64,000 nt of DNA from Saprospirales bacterium (lineage in GTDB: Bacteria > Bacteroidota > Bacteroidia > Chitinophagales > Saprospiraceae), in assembly GCA_016703765.1 (NCBI GenBank), contig JADJBL010000005.1, forward strand, positions 1-64,000. Direction: 5' to 3'. Made by a program: the position numbers and the translations under genes. Shown piece after piece: positions 1 to 7,418 of the stretch (position 1 is its first letter; every line of letters begins with the position of its first letter). The notes beneath the pieces were generated by a model that ran no database searches, was not told where the DNA came from, and saw only the letters and a list, made by a program, of their open reading frames with translations.

Positions 1-183
1 CCGCGTTCGCGCATCTCCTGAAGGCGGCTTCCCACCTAACCGGGCATGGCGGACCGGTTTGATGATGATGTATCCTTCGTGGAAGATCAACTCCACTTTA
101 TCCGTGATTTCATACCTCTCCAGGATGGTTTTGGCCAGCCTGATTCCCTTTGAATTCCCTATTTGAATAATGGGTATTTCCAT
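1..183 (-). CDS. AbrB/MazE-family antitoxin, partial
   Basis: The reverse strand reads from an ATG at 183 to the window edge. The first 45 or so residues have the swapped-hairpin AbrB pattern: MEIPIIQIGNSKGIRL, then a VELIF strand and an EGYIIIKP strand. This family normally acts as the DNA-binding antitoxin of a MazF-like toxin, so a toxin gene may lie just left of the window. After codon 45 the frame loses the usual Gly-Trp-acid C-terminal tail. Restoring one base near position 30 and another near 18 would give GWEAAF followed by QEMRERG, so two one-base deletions close to the contig edge are suspected. It is too short and truncated to name a specific pair. Confidence 0.7.
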   Translation of the reverse strand, partial: MEIPIIQIGNSKGIRLAKTILERYEITDKVELIFHEGYIIIKPVRHARLGGKPPSGDARTR

Positions 184-225
184 TTATTCGCAATTCATAT
201 AACTGTGAAGTAATTACAAACTTAC

Positions 226-248
226 AAAAAGACGCGAAGTATCGCGTC
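226..248 (-). terminator. Intrinsic terminator after the amylase gene
   Basis: A perfect 7-bp stem (231-237 with 242-248, GACGCGA/TCGCGTC, 4-nt loop) is followed on the reverse strand by TTTTT, 40 nt beyond the amylase stop. The extended motif GAGACGCGA...TCGCGTC resembles dispersed palindromes known from other genomes. Confidence 0.65.
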
Positions 249-288
249 TCTACATCACCCTGCACCCTTCACCCTTCACTCCTCACCC

Positions 289-1674
289 TCACTCCTTCAC
301 CAAAACCCGATACCCCCAAGCCCCCAGCTCCACCTCATCGTCCCCCTTCCAATCGACCCGCTCGCCGGAAAACCAGTCGGTATAGACTCCCGCGTGGTGC
401 TTCGAGCGGAGCTTGGTGCGGACGGGCTGAGCGCTGAAGTTGGGGAGCGCGATCACCTTGTCGCCGTTCTTTTCTCGGGAAAAGGAAATGACCTGCTCCA
501 TTTTATCGCTGTAGATCCGCACCATCTCGCCGCCCCAGGCGCCGTTCCAGAGGGCCTGGTTGTTGTGCTTGAGGGCGAATAGTTTTTTGTAGATCTCCGC
601 GTTTCGGTGCTCCTTCCACTCGATGAGGTCTTTCTCGAAAAACGCGAGGGAACGGTCCAGGCCGGCCTCCTGGCCGCTGTACACCAGGGGCATCCCGCTG
701 ACGAGCGAGGCCATCACCATGCAGGCTTCCAGGCCCTCGCCGAAATTGGAGTACTGGTTGCCCTCCCAGGAATTCTTGTCGTGGTTGTCGGTGAAGGTCA
801 TCCGGTAGCCGTCTTCGGGGAAGGTGCTGACGTGGTGCGCCATGTACTCCACCAGGCCGTGAATGCTCTTCCCGCCGGTGGTCACGCCGTGCATCTTGTC
901 CCAGAGGCTCCAGGAGTAGGTCATGTCGAAAGCCCGTTTGTGCAGGTCGCGCGACTCCCATTCGGCCAGCATGAACACGGGTTTGATGCGGTCGAGCTCG
1001 GCGCGGGCGGTTTCCCAGAAATCCACGGGCATGAATCCGGCCACGTCGCAGCGATAGCCGTCGATATTGGTTTCGCGAACCCAGTAAGCCAGCGCCTCGG
1101 TCATGTATTTGCGGATACCCGGCTGGTTATAGTCGAAGTCGATGATATCCTCCCAATCGTACCAGGGGGTGGGCTGAAATTCGCCCTCCAGGGTCTTGGT
1201 GTACCATTCGGGATGCTGCTCCACCAGCGGATTGTCCCAGGCGGAGTGGTTGGCCACCCAGTCGAGGATGACGTACATGCCCATGTCGTGGATCTTGTTC
1301 ACCAGGGCCTTGAACTCATCAAGCGTGCCGAATTCGGGGTTTACGCCGTAATAATCCTTCACCGAGTAATAGCTCCCCATGCCCCCCTTCCGGTTCTTTT
1401 CGCCGATCGGATGGATGGGCATCAGCCACAGAATGTCGATGCCTAGTTCTTTCAGACGGGGAAGATGGGCTTCAAAGGCTTTGAAATTTCCCTCGGGCGT
1501 AAACTGCCGGATATTCACCTCGTAAATGGTGGCGTTTTTGCTCCATTCGGGGTGAGAGAGCTCCACGTATTTTTTGGGCTGGTATGGGTCCTCCCCGCCG
1601 GTTTCCTCGGCGGCAGGGGAGGAGCAGTTTGCGAGCGCGGCAAGCGCGAGGAACCAGGCAACATGGTTTTTCAT
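289..1674 (-). CDS. GH13 alpha-amylase family lipoprotein
   Basis: This is a 461-residue glycoside hydrolase of the alpha-amylase superfamily, expected to cleave alpha-glucans or maltodextrins at the cell surface or in the periplasm. The N-terminus has a hydrophobic signal and a lipobox ending LANC, with Cys17 as the lipidation site. The GH13 motifs are in order: region I DWVANH (about 138-143), region II GYRCDVAG with nucleophile Asp210, region III MLAEWE with acid/base Glu238, and region IV FTDNHD with Asp299. The last 90 residues form the usual C-terminal beta-domain. The gene stands alone with its own terminator. A 7/8 match to TAnnTTTG sits at 1712-1719 on the reverse strand. The exact substrate cannot be read from the sequence. 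Confidence 0.9.
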   Translation of the reverse strand: MKNHVAWFLALAALANCSSPAAEETGGEDPYQPKKYVELSHPEWSKNATIYEVNIRQFTPEGNFKAFEAHLPRLKELGIDILWLMPIHPIGEKNRKGGMGSYYSVKDYYGVNPEFGTLDEFKALVNKIHDMGMYVILDWVANHSAWDNPLVEQHPEWYTKTLEGEFQPTPWYDWEDIIDFDYNQPGIRKYMTEALAYWVRETNIDGYRCDVAGFMPVDFWETARAELDRIKPVFMLAEWESRDLHKRAFDMTYSWSLWDKMHGVTTGGKSIHGLVEYMAHHVSTFPEDGYRMTFTDNHDKNSWEGNQYSNFGEGLEACMVMASLVSGMPLVYSGQEAGLDRSLAFFEKDLIEWKEHRNAEIYKKLFALKHNNQALWNGAWGGEMVRIYSDKMEQVISFSREKNGDKVIALPNFSAQPVRTKLRSKHHAGVYTDWFSGERVDWKGDDEVELGAWGYRVLVKE

Positions 1675-1739
1675 CGTCCGGGAGATTGATGGGTAAAAGG
1701 GTTGATCTCCCGAAATGTAGGAAAAAATTGGTGCTTTAA

Positions 1740-2633
1740 TTATAACAATTTGACACCGGTTAAATCTGCTTTCCCGTTTTTCAGGAATTCGTAGGTCATC
1801 CGATCTGCCTGACAGTCAATAAACCGGAGCCGTTTCAAACTCTTGTTTTTAAAGAACGTATTAATAAGCGTTGCATTCCGGAATGTCACCCGGTAAAAGG
1901 CGCAGTTTTCAAAAGAACAGTCCTCCAAAGTACCATCGAAAACGATATCGTCAATCCCCATTCCAATAAAAGAAGTACGATTCCACACTGCATTGGCGAT
2001 TGTGTTTTTCGAGAAATTGCAGGATTTGAATACCGTTTCGGTAAAATCGGCGCCGGAGAAATCGCAGCCGTTGATATTGCTTTCTGAAAACTCCGTTTCT
2101 TTCAGCGAACAGTCCTTAAATAGATTGTTGCCTAAGTTAGAGTTACGGATATGGCTTCTGCTGAGGTCGGAACCGGAGAAGTCGCAATTATCCACGTTAT
2201 TGCTTTTCAAAAGAAGTCCCGACAAATCCGAGCCGATAAAAAGGCAGCGCTGCATGTTGGAGGAACTGAATTTTTCATGCAGGTTTTTCAACCCCGAAAA
2301 GTCAGCGCCCGCCCAGTTCCCGCGCGACATATCCCAGCCAGGCTTTTTCCCTGCCTTGCCGTCTGCCTGCCGGACAGGTAAGCCTGCTTGTCCGGCAGGC
2401 AGGGGCGCCATTTCAGTGGCCTGGGATGGGAAGTTTTCTGAAAAATAGTTAAGGTCAACACCCAGAATTTCCGCGAGCCGGTTAAAAGTAATGATGTCCG
2501 GAAATGATTCTCCGCGTTCCCATTTGCCAACTGCTTGTGCGCTAATGAATAGATGCTGGGCAAGTTGCGCCTGAGATATGTTTTTTCTCTTTCGTGCTTC
2601 GGCAATTTTGCTGCCAATAATCTTGTTTTCCAT
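1740..2633 (-). CDS. XRE-family regulator fused to pentapeptide repeats
   Basis: Residues 1-65 are a Cro/C1-type helix-turn-helix (SQAQLAQHLFISAQAVGKWERG). From about residue 105 to 280 the chain is made of pentapeptide repeats, A(D/N)(L/F)XX-like quintets such as CDFSG and ADFTE, which fold as a right-handed beta-helix. This DNA-binding-plus-pentapeptide layout is recurrent in bacteria but has no settled function; binding to DNA or to another partner is plausible. Residues 78-93, in the linker, are encoded by an inserted 40-bp palindromic element (2363-2402) that keeps the frame open. The start at 2633 is supported by a strong promoter 29 nt upstream. Confidence 0.8.
   Translation of the reverse strand: MENKIIGSKIAEARKRKNISQAQLAQHLFISAQAVGKWERGESFPDIITFNRLAEILGVDLNYFSENFPSQATEMAPLPAGQAGLPVRQADGKAGKKPGWDMSRGNWAGADFSGLKNLHEKFSSSNMQRCLFIGSDLSGLLLKSNNVDNCDFSGSDLSRSHIRNSNLGNNLFKDCSLKETEFSESNINGCDFSGADFTETVFKSCNFSKNTIANAVWNRTSFIGMGIDDIVFDGTLEDCSFENCAFYRVTFRNATLINTFFKNKSLKRLRFIDCQADRMTYEFLKNGKADLTGVKLL
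2363..2402. repeat. Palindromic element inside a coding sequence
   Basis: There is a perfect 14-bp inverted repeat, CTGCCTGCCGGACA at 2363-2376 and its complement at 2389-2402, around a 12-nt loop. It lies in the linker of the XRE-pentapeptide gene and is translated in frame. The CTGCCTGCCGG motif resembles dispersed palindromes seen in other Bacteroidota genomes. Confidence 0.8.
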
Positions 2634-2661
2634 GGTACTGTATTTTATTTTTTCGATACAG

Positions 2662-2692
2662 CAAAGATATGGGGAGTCACTGCCGGGATCAA
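2662..2692 (-). promoter_or_regulatory. Bacteroidota-type promoter of the XRE-pentapeptide gene
   Basis: On the reverse strand TTG (2690-2692) is followed after 20 nt by TATCTTTG (2662-2669), a full match to the TAnnTTTG -7 box. Transcription would start about 20 nt before the ATG at 2633. Confidence 0.65.
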
Positions 2693-2777
2693 TAAAAACG
2701 CGGAACCTATTAGTTGTAATCGCGCTATTTATGGTTGTTATTTGACAACCAGCGGTGGTATGTGGGGTAAAGGGGGT

Positions 2778-3731
2778 TTATCCTCCGGGAGAGGTAGGGG
2801 TAATAAGCTTGATTTCCACGGAGAACCCTTGCAATTTCCGGGCGACCGCATCCCCGGGGCATTGCCCCCGGATGTTCCGGAAAAGGTATATATCCCCCGG
2901 TCCGGCTTTGTCTATCAGGGCGCGCGCCGCTTCGCCGAAGCGCGGGCCTTCATTCATTGCGTATTCCCGGGCGCCATCGGGGGCGATGCGCACTACTTCA
3001 TAACTCAGCATGTCGCATTTGACGTCAAAATCGAAATTATTCAACATCAGGCTTACGCCGGCCTGGCTTTTAAACTGCTCTGTAACCATTCGTTCCGGCA
3101 TCGTTAACCCGCCGAACAGCGGGGAGGGATCCGGTATGCGCTTGGCCCGGAAATAGAATGTAGACTTCAACCTGCCCGCCTCGACGTCGATGGAGACCTG
3201 GCCGGGTTGGGCTACTTGTACCTCATAAAACATAGGGCCTGGGCTGGAAATAGTGCCGCCGGTCACGCTGACCCGGACATCCTGGCTTGAAACACCGGCC
3301 GCTATGACGAATAAGGGGTTGTCAACACCCACATATAGCACCTCCATTTTGGAGGCCGATACTGCGATGCAGCGCTCGCCGACCTCATAGCTGAACTCCC
3401 TGGACAAGGTGATGTCTTCCGTACCGTTTCGAATGGTCGCTTTCACGGTGTACAGGTTTATGCCATGGTCGGCGGCGAATGCAGAATAGCACACGCGGCC
3501 ATTTTCCGGCAAAAGTTGTTTGTCGCCTACCCGGATGTAGTAGTCCTGATCGGGGAGCGTTTTTCCGCCGACGAGGACGAAAATTTCGGTCTCAAACTTC
3601 TCCCCTCGAATCACATATCCGCTTTTCGGGCTGGAGATGATGTGGATATCGGAGGTGTCGGGCTTGGTCTGAGCGACTGCGGTCGAGCAGGCGGCTGCGA
3701 AGAGGAGAATGAGGAGGAGGGGATTGTTCAT
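2778..3731 (-). CDS. Secreted protein resembling the GldM C-terminal region
   Basis: The start at 3731 (MNNPLLLILLFAAACS) gives a proper signal peptide; an upstream in-frame ATG at 3761 would spoil it. The 317-residue product matches the pattern of the periplasmic domains of GldM/PorM, the rotor-associated core protein of the T9SS and gliding motor. It has VSASKMEVLYVGVDNPL, then a GG-turn strand domain, RIPDP, and NNFDFDVKCDMLSYEV. The N-terminal membrane helix and first domains of true GldM are missing, and no gldK, gldL or gldN is adjacent. It is therefore probably a stand-alone GldM-C-like protein rather than GldM itself. Its role is unknown. Confidence 0.7.
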   Translation of the reverse strand: MNNPLLLILLFAAACSTAVAQTKPDTSDIHIISSPKSGYVIRGEKFETEIFVLVGGKTLPDQDYYIRVGDKQLLPENGRVCYSAFAADHGINLYTVKATIRNGTEDITLSREFSYEVGERCIAVSASKMEVLYVGVDNPLFVIAAGVSSQDVRVSVTGGTISSPGPMFYEVQVAQPGQVSIDVEAGRLKSTFYFRAKRIPDPSPLFGGLTMPERMVTEQFKSQAGVSLMLNNFDFDVKCDMLSYEVVRIAPDGAREYAMNEGPRFGEAARALIDKAGPGDIYLFRNIRGQCPGDAVARKLQGFSVEIKLITPTSPGG

Positions 3732-3828
3732 AATATGGTTGGGGGTATTAAATTTTAGCAATCGGCCAGCACTTTATCCTTTGTCTTGTCAACGTCTAAT
3801 TGGCTAAAGTCACAGGATAGGTTTTGGG

Positions 3829-4245
3829 CTATGGTTTGGCTAACTTGTCTGCCTTATACATACTTTCAAGCAGTCCACTGACAACCAAGTTGATCTGATC
3901 CTCATTTTTTGCCAACCATTGTCTCATGCCGGCATTTTTTAACTGCAATTTTACTACTACCTCTGCAACTTCATTCACTGGCTCATCTGTTTCCAGCGAC
4001 TGTTTTAATTTTTTAAATGGGACAGGTCTTCCCCAGGTTACATCGTCAAAATCCGGGTCATACTGAATTTGGTCGTCGTCATAAACAATATTGCCGTCTG
4101 GAACAACGCAACCATTTTTTGCAAGCAGCAGCGCATCTATCATCTTGACCTTTGATGTCGCCAAGCCGGAAATAATGATCTGGTCTAAGTTGCCGCCAGA
4201 TTTTTGTAGTTCAATTGCGGAATCAACATTAATCTCCTTATTCAT
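3829..4245 (-). CDS. Hypothetical protein, 138 residues
   Basis: This acidic soluble protein has no signal peptide, membrane helix or recognised motif. The middle is Asp-rich (VYDDDQIQYDPDFDD) and the C-terminal 60 residues look helical. It lies in the AT-rich same-direction stretch and is preceded in its own direction by an attC-like hairpin (4315-4380). A GTTAGC core falls within its last codons (KLAKP). I do not recognise a family. Confidence 0.6.
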   Translation of the reverse strand: MNKEINVDSAIELQKSGGNLDQIIISGLATSKVKMIDALLLAKNGCVVPDGNIVYDDDQIQYDPDFDDVTWGRPVPFKKLKQSLETDEPVNEVAEVVVKLQLKNAGMRQWLAKNEDQINLVVSGLLESMYKADKLAKP

Positions 4246-4314
4246 CGTTCAGGTTTTTAGGAAAAAGGGATGTTATTTTGATTTCGCGCTGGATGTTTGG
4301 TTGTCTTGCTTGGG

Positions 4315-4380
4315 GCTAACGGGCGCACTGACGCAGTGACGAAGCGAATGCGAATTCATTGACGCTTGTACATTGTTGGC
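4315..4380 (-). repeat. attC-like imperfect inverted repeat (site A)
   Basis: In the direction of the flanking genes (reverse strand) it opens with GCCAAC (4380-4375) and closes with GTTAGC (4320-4315). The 66 nt between and including these ends fold as an interrupted palindrome with inner arms AAGCG (4342-4346) and CGCTT (4362-4366) and unpaired bases. Length, end cores and extrahelical bases match the plan of an integron attC site, although the GTTRRRY consensus is not fully met. Confidence 0.45.
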
Positions 4381-4466
4381 TGCTGTTTTCATTTTTTTTG
4401 TTCGTCCTTTCAAAAAAGTTCACCAAAGGATATCTTAATTGGGTTTATGAAGTATCCACTAAGTAT

Positions 4467-5354
4467 TTACTCCCTTATCAAATTCCCTGAACGAAAAATC
4501 CTCGCATAACCATCAGTAGTTAGAATGTATTGGTACAATCCACTTGGTACATCTTGTAGTGAAATAGACATACTGGTTTGACCCTTTGGAATAGAAGCCT
4601 GGAGCAAAAGCTGGCCGAAGACATTAAAAATGCGAATTTCCATTGTTTCTGCTATCGGGGGCATAATGCTGATTTGCACATCCTGAATCGCAGGGTTGGG
4701 GAACAATCGAAATTGATTATCCGGGAGTGAAATACCCCTATTGTTGGAAATAATGGAGCATTCGGCATCCGTACCCACACAGTATTCTTGCAACCAAAAT
4801 CCACAGCCCTCTCCGTTACATCCTGACCAAACAGAAATCCCCCCAAGAAGCCCGTGCCTAGAACCCACTCCTTCATATATGATGGGGACCAAGTCATTGT
4901 CATTTGAATACAGGGTAAGTCGATCGGCGCCATAAATCACCTCATTACCGATCGAATCGACTACCCAACCAAGTGGTAAATCAAGGCCGGGAAAGTTGGT
5001 CTGGCCCAAACAATGCGCTATGGTATCGCCAATTGTTGCCGAAAAGTCATACAGCACTTGCTCTTCGAACAAGGGGCATTTGTAGCTGAAATCTACAAGT
5101 CCAGTTTGCGGATTATAGGGCTCAAAGGCAATAACATAAACTTTTCGTTCCTGTGGATCATCGCGCAGCACTCCCCACAGATATTCTTCTCCTACCAAAT
5201 AAGGCGGTAAGAAAAGAACGGAAGGATCATTTTCTAAATCCTGATAGAACAGCTTTTTGTATGCCTGATTGTCAACCATCGTATCTCCCCGAACTGCAAA
5301 AGCATGGTGCCCCCCATCGCTAAACATCACCCAATGAGCACCTTCTACGGCCAT
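4467..5354 (-). CDS. T9SS type A sorting-domain protein
   Basis: The last 75 residues are a T9SS C-terminal sorting domain: FRLFPNPAIQDVQISI, then a VFGQLLLQA strand and LQDVPSGLYQYIL. The product should be exported by Sec, moved across the outer membrane by the T9SS and released or anchored. The N-terminal 220 residues have no recognised family. The ORF begins at an internal ATG (5354), but the same frame upstream to about 5425 encodes KVLLFNFLSFAAIPCIFTQA, a good signal peptide. It lacks only a start codon. An ATG at 5428 is one base out of frame, so a base is probably missing just after it and the real start is near 5428. Confidence 0.75.
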   Translation of the reverse strand: MAVEGAHWVMFSDGGHHAFAVRGDTMVDNQAYKKLFYQDLENDPSVLFLPPYLVGEEYLWGVLRDDPQERKVYVIAFEPYNPQTGLVDFSYKCPLFEEQVLYDFSATIGDTIAHCLGQTNFPGLDLPLGWVVDSIGNEVIYGADRLTLYSNDNDLVPIIYEGVGSRHGLLGGISVWSGCNGEGCGFWLQEYCVGTDAECSIISNNRGISLPDNQFRLFPNPAIQDVQISIMPPIAETMEIRIFNVFGQLLLQASIPKGQTSMSISLQDVPSGLYQYILTTDGYARIFRSGNLIRE

Positions 5355-5523
5355 AGGTTGGTAGGCCTGTGTAAAAATGCAGGGAATGGCAGCAAAAGAA
5401 AGAAAATTAAAAAGTAAAACTTTTCCATTAAAGAAATTATAAGATTCAATTACTTGTCAGAAGTTTGTTTAATACATCTCCAACAGGATAGGCGGACCCC
5501 AAAAGCTGGTTCTTTTTTTGGCA

Positions 5524-5587
5524 GCTAACGTTTGTGCATACACAGTGCCAACGTTTGGGAGGCATTGTTGTTCTGCGCAATGTTAGC
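5524..5587 (-). repeat. attC-like imperfect inverted repeat (site B)
   Basis: Read with the genes (reverse strand) it opens with GCTAAC (5587-5582) and closes with GTTAGC (5529-5524), 64 nt in all. Arms TTTGTGCA (5531-5538) and TGCGCAA (5574-5580) pair with one G-U, and CACAGTGCC pairs imperfectly with GGCATTGTTG. The TAA stop of the upstream gene (5585-5583) lies inside GCTAAC, the typical overlap in integron cassettes. Confidence 0.5.
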
Positions 5588-6248
5588 GGTTCGTTGCCTG
5601 TATTTTTTGTTCGACTGGTTTAATTTGTTTAAAGTCTTCCTGTTTGGTAAAATACTCTAATCCTAAAATTAATAACGTTAAAATAATAAAAGAAACCTTC
5701 TGCATGATGGCTAATAATCCCCAATTGCCTGAGCCATATAAGTACAAAGTATAGTAAAAAGTCAATAAGCAAATAATACAGAAGATTTTTAGTAAATGGA
5801 GCTTTGTCTTTAGAATAAATACAGTAATATAAAACAAGCCAAGCAAAGACATAGTGCTTGATATTGTTACCATTATGTCGTGCAGGGGTGTTACGACTAA
5901 GAAGTTAAATAGTATGGTGGCAACACCTATAAGTATTAAGACAGTGGTAGCGTGCCTTGAAGGAATTTTTTTTGACATATTGATAAAAAATATTCCATAA
6001 CCAACCGAGTGGAATACCGTCCCAATTATCGCCCAGATTCTGGACGTATTGTATGAACCATTCATGGCTTTTGCTGCAAACAGGTTACTTATAAAATTTT
6101 TCGACCAGTCAAACCCTATGGAATTTTTGTTTAGCAATGAACCGCCAGGGTAAACAAAGGTTGCAATTACTATTAAAACCACAGAAATGATCACGCATAT
6201 CAAAACTGAATATTTCTTAATCATTGGCTTAGTTATTAAACTTTCCAT
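5583..6248 (-). CDS. DUF998-like integral membrane protein
   Basis: This 221-residue, six- or seven-helix membrane protein has the early YPGGS motif and the FDWSKNFISNLF segment seen in DUF998-type proteins. It is AT-rich relative to the neighbouring genes. Met1 (6248) and Met9 (6224) are both possible starts; the second gives the usual short cytoplasmic lead MIKKYSV. The stop codon lies inside attC-like site B. Immediately upstream of the start is a 13-G run, so the true 5' end is uncertain. Function unknown. Confidence 0.65.
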   Translation of the reverse strand: MESLITKPMIKKYSVLICVIISVVLIVIATFVYPGGSLLNKNSIGFDWSKNFISNLFAAKAMNGSYNTSRIWAIIGTVFHSVGYGIFFINMSKKIPSRHATTVLILIGVATILFNFLVVTPLHDIMVTISSTMSLLGLFYITVFILKTKLHLLKIFCIICLLTFYYTLYLYGSGNWGLLAIMQKVSFIILTLLILGLEYFTKQEDFKQIKPVEQKIQATNR

Positions 6249-6256
6249 TTTGCTGC

Positions 6257-6300
6257 GGGGGGGGGGGGGCGGAGGTGGCCGGGACCCGGGCCCCGCCCAT
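6257..6300. other. G13 homopolymer and GC-only tract in a 463-bp gene-free stretch
   Basis: Thirteen G residues (6257-6269) are followed by about 30 bases that are almost entirely G and C, in an otherwise AT-rich stretch. It sits where the gene-free interval 6249-6711 meets the start of the DUF998-like gene. It may be an assembly junction or read artefact. The rest of the interval holds a lone GTTAGC core (reverse strand, 6381-6376) and the OmpA promoter; I see no gene. Confidence 0.6.
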
Positions 6301-6638
6301 GGCGGCTACCAGACTGTTAAGTGATCCAGGCGTCTTTCGGCGTACCAGAAAATTTGTTTGGCGTTTGCAATGACCGCTAACAAAAAAACACGAGGAGCGA
6401 AATTGGAAGGCGCGTAAAGATGATTGGGCTCAGGCATGCACGTGGTTTTTGTGGAAAATTGGTTCCTGCCAAATTTGCAAAATTTCCGCCAAAAAACCAA
6501 GAGAGCCTGTTCCCGCCCCACTTCCCATGACTTCCGTGGAACAGGAATCTGGAAAGTATATGCTTGTATGCCCCCCCAATGTGTGAATGTTGTAACTCTT
6601 ACGCATAGTTGTGTAACACATTGGAGTTTGAACGGGCC

Positions 6639-6646
6639 TACTTTTG
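6639..6646 (+). promoter_or_regulatory. Putative -7 box for the OmpA lipoprotein gene
   Basis: TACTTTTG fully matches TAnnTTTG, 66 nt before the ATG at 6712. The -33 element is weak: the nearest TTGG is only 15 nt upstream. Confidence 0.4.
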
Positions 6647-6711
6647 TATCACATTCCGGGGCCTGAATAACAGGAATCCCGGTTTGTGAACTTTTCAAAA
6701 AAAATGCAATA

Positions 6712-7386
6712 ATGAAAAATCTTAGAAGGGGTTTAATCCCCATTTTTTTAGGTGTGGCTCTGATCTTTTCCGGCTGCGCGTCCATGAATAGAACGCAGAA
6801 AGGCGCGGCGGTCGGAACCGCCACTGGAGCCGCCATGGGAGCAGTGGTAGGGAAAGCTTCGGGCAATACGGCCCTGGGCGCCATTATCGGTGCAGTAGTT
6901 GGAGGCGCTTCCGGCGCCCTGATCGGTCATCAGATGGACAAGCAGGCAGAGGAAATCAAGAAAACAGTTCCCGATGCAAAAGTGATCCGCGTAGGGGAGG
7001 GGATCGTGGTGGAATTCAGCAGCAACGTGCTGTTTGCATTTGACAAAGCGAATATTTCCGCCGATGCGAAAAACAGCCTGGATAAACTGGTGAAAATTCT
7101 GGATAGCTATCCCGACACCGATATCGAGGTGCAGGGGCATACCGACAACAAAGGCAGCGATGCCTACAACCAAACCTTATCCCTGGAGCGGGCTTCTTCC
7201 GTGAAGACCTACCTGTCTTCCAAAGGCATTTCTTCCAGCCGTTTTAATATCAAGGGTTTTGGCGAAAGCCTGCCGAAGTACCTCAACGATACCGAAAATG
7301 GCCGCGATCAAAACCGCAGGGTCGAGTTTTTGATCACCGCAAACGATAAAATGAAGGCCGAAGCAGAAAGGCAGTCATCCAATTAA
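6712..7386 (+). CDS. OmpA-family lipoprotein with glycine zipper
   Basis: The signal ends in the lipobox FSGC, with lipidated Cys about residue 22. Residues 30-75 are a glycine-zipper region (GAAVGTATGAAMGAVVG...GALIGHQMD). Residues 105-215 are an OmpA C-terminal peptidoglycan-binding domain with the signature VQGHTDNKGSDAYN...LSLERA and the closing NRRVEF. It is expected to sit in the outer membrane and hold it to peptidoglycan, like YiaD/Pal-type proteins. The beta-barrel gene follows after 32 nt and is probably co-transcribed. Confidence 0.9.
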   Translation: MKNLRRGLIPIFLGVALIFSGCASMNRTQKGAAVGTATGAAMGAVVGKASGNTALGAIIGAVVGGASGALIGHQMDKQAEEIKKTVPDAKVIRVGEGIVVEFSSNVLFAFDKANISADAKNSLDKLVKILDSYPDTDIEVQGHTDNKGSDAYNQTLSLERASSVKTYLSSKGISSSRFNIKGFGESLPKYLNDTENGRDQNRRVEFLITANDKMKAEAERQSSN

Positions 7387-7418
7387 ACTAAAATCAAGAA
7401 TCCAATAAATCAGTAACG

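Noticed and set aside
6306..6884. Minus-strand open frame of 192 codons
   Set aside because: It overlaps the signal and glycine-zipper region of the OmpA lipoprotein and its composition (Ala/Pro/Thr repeats) is that of a reverse-complement shadow.
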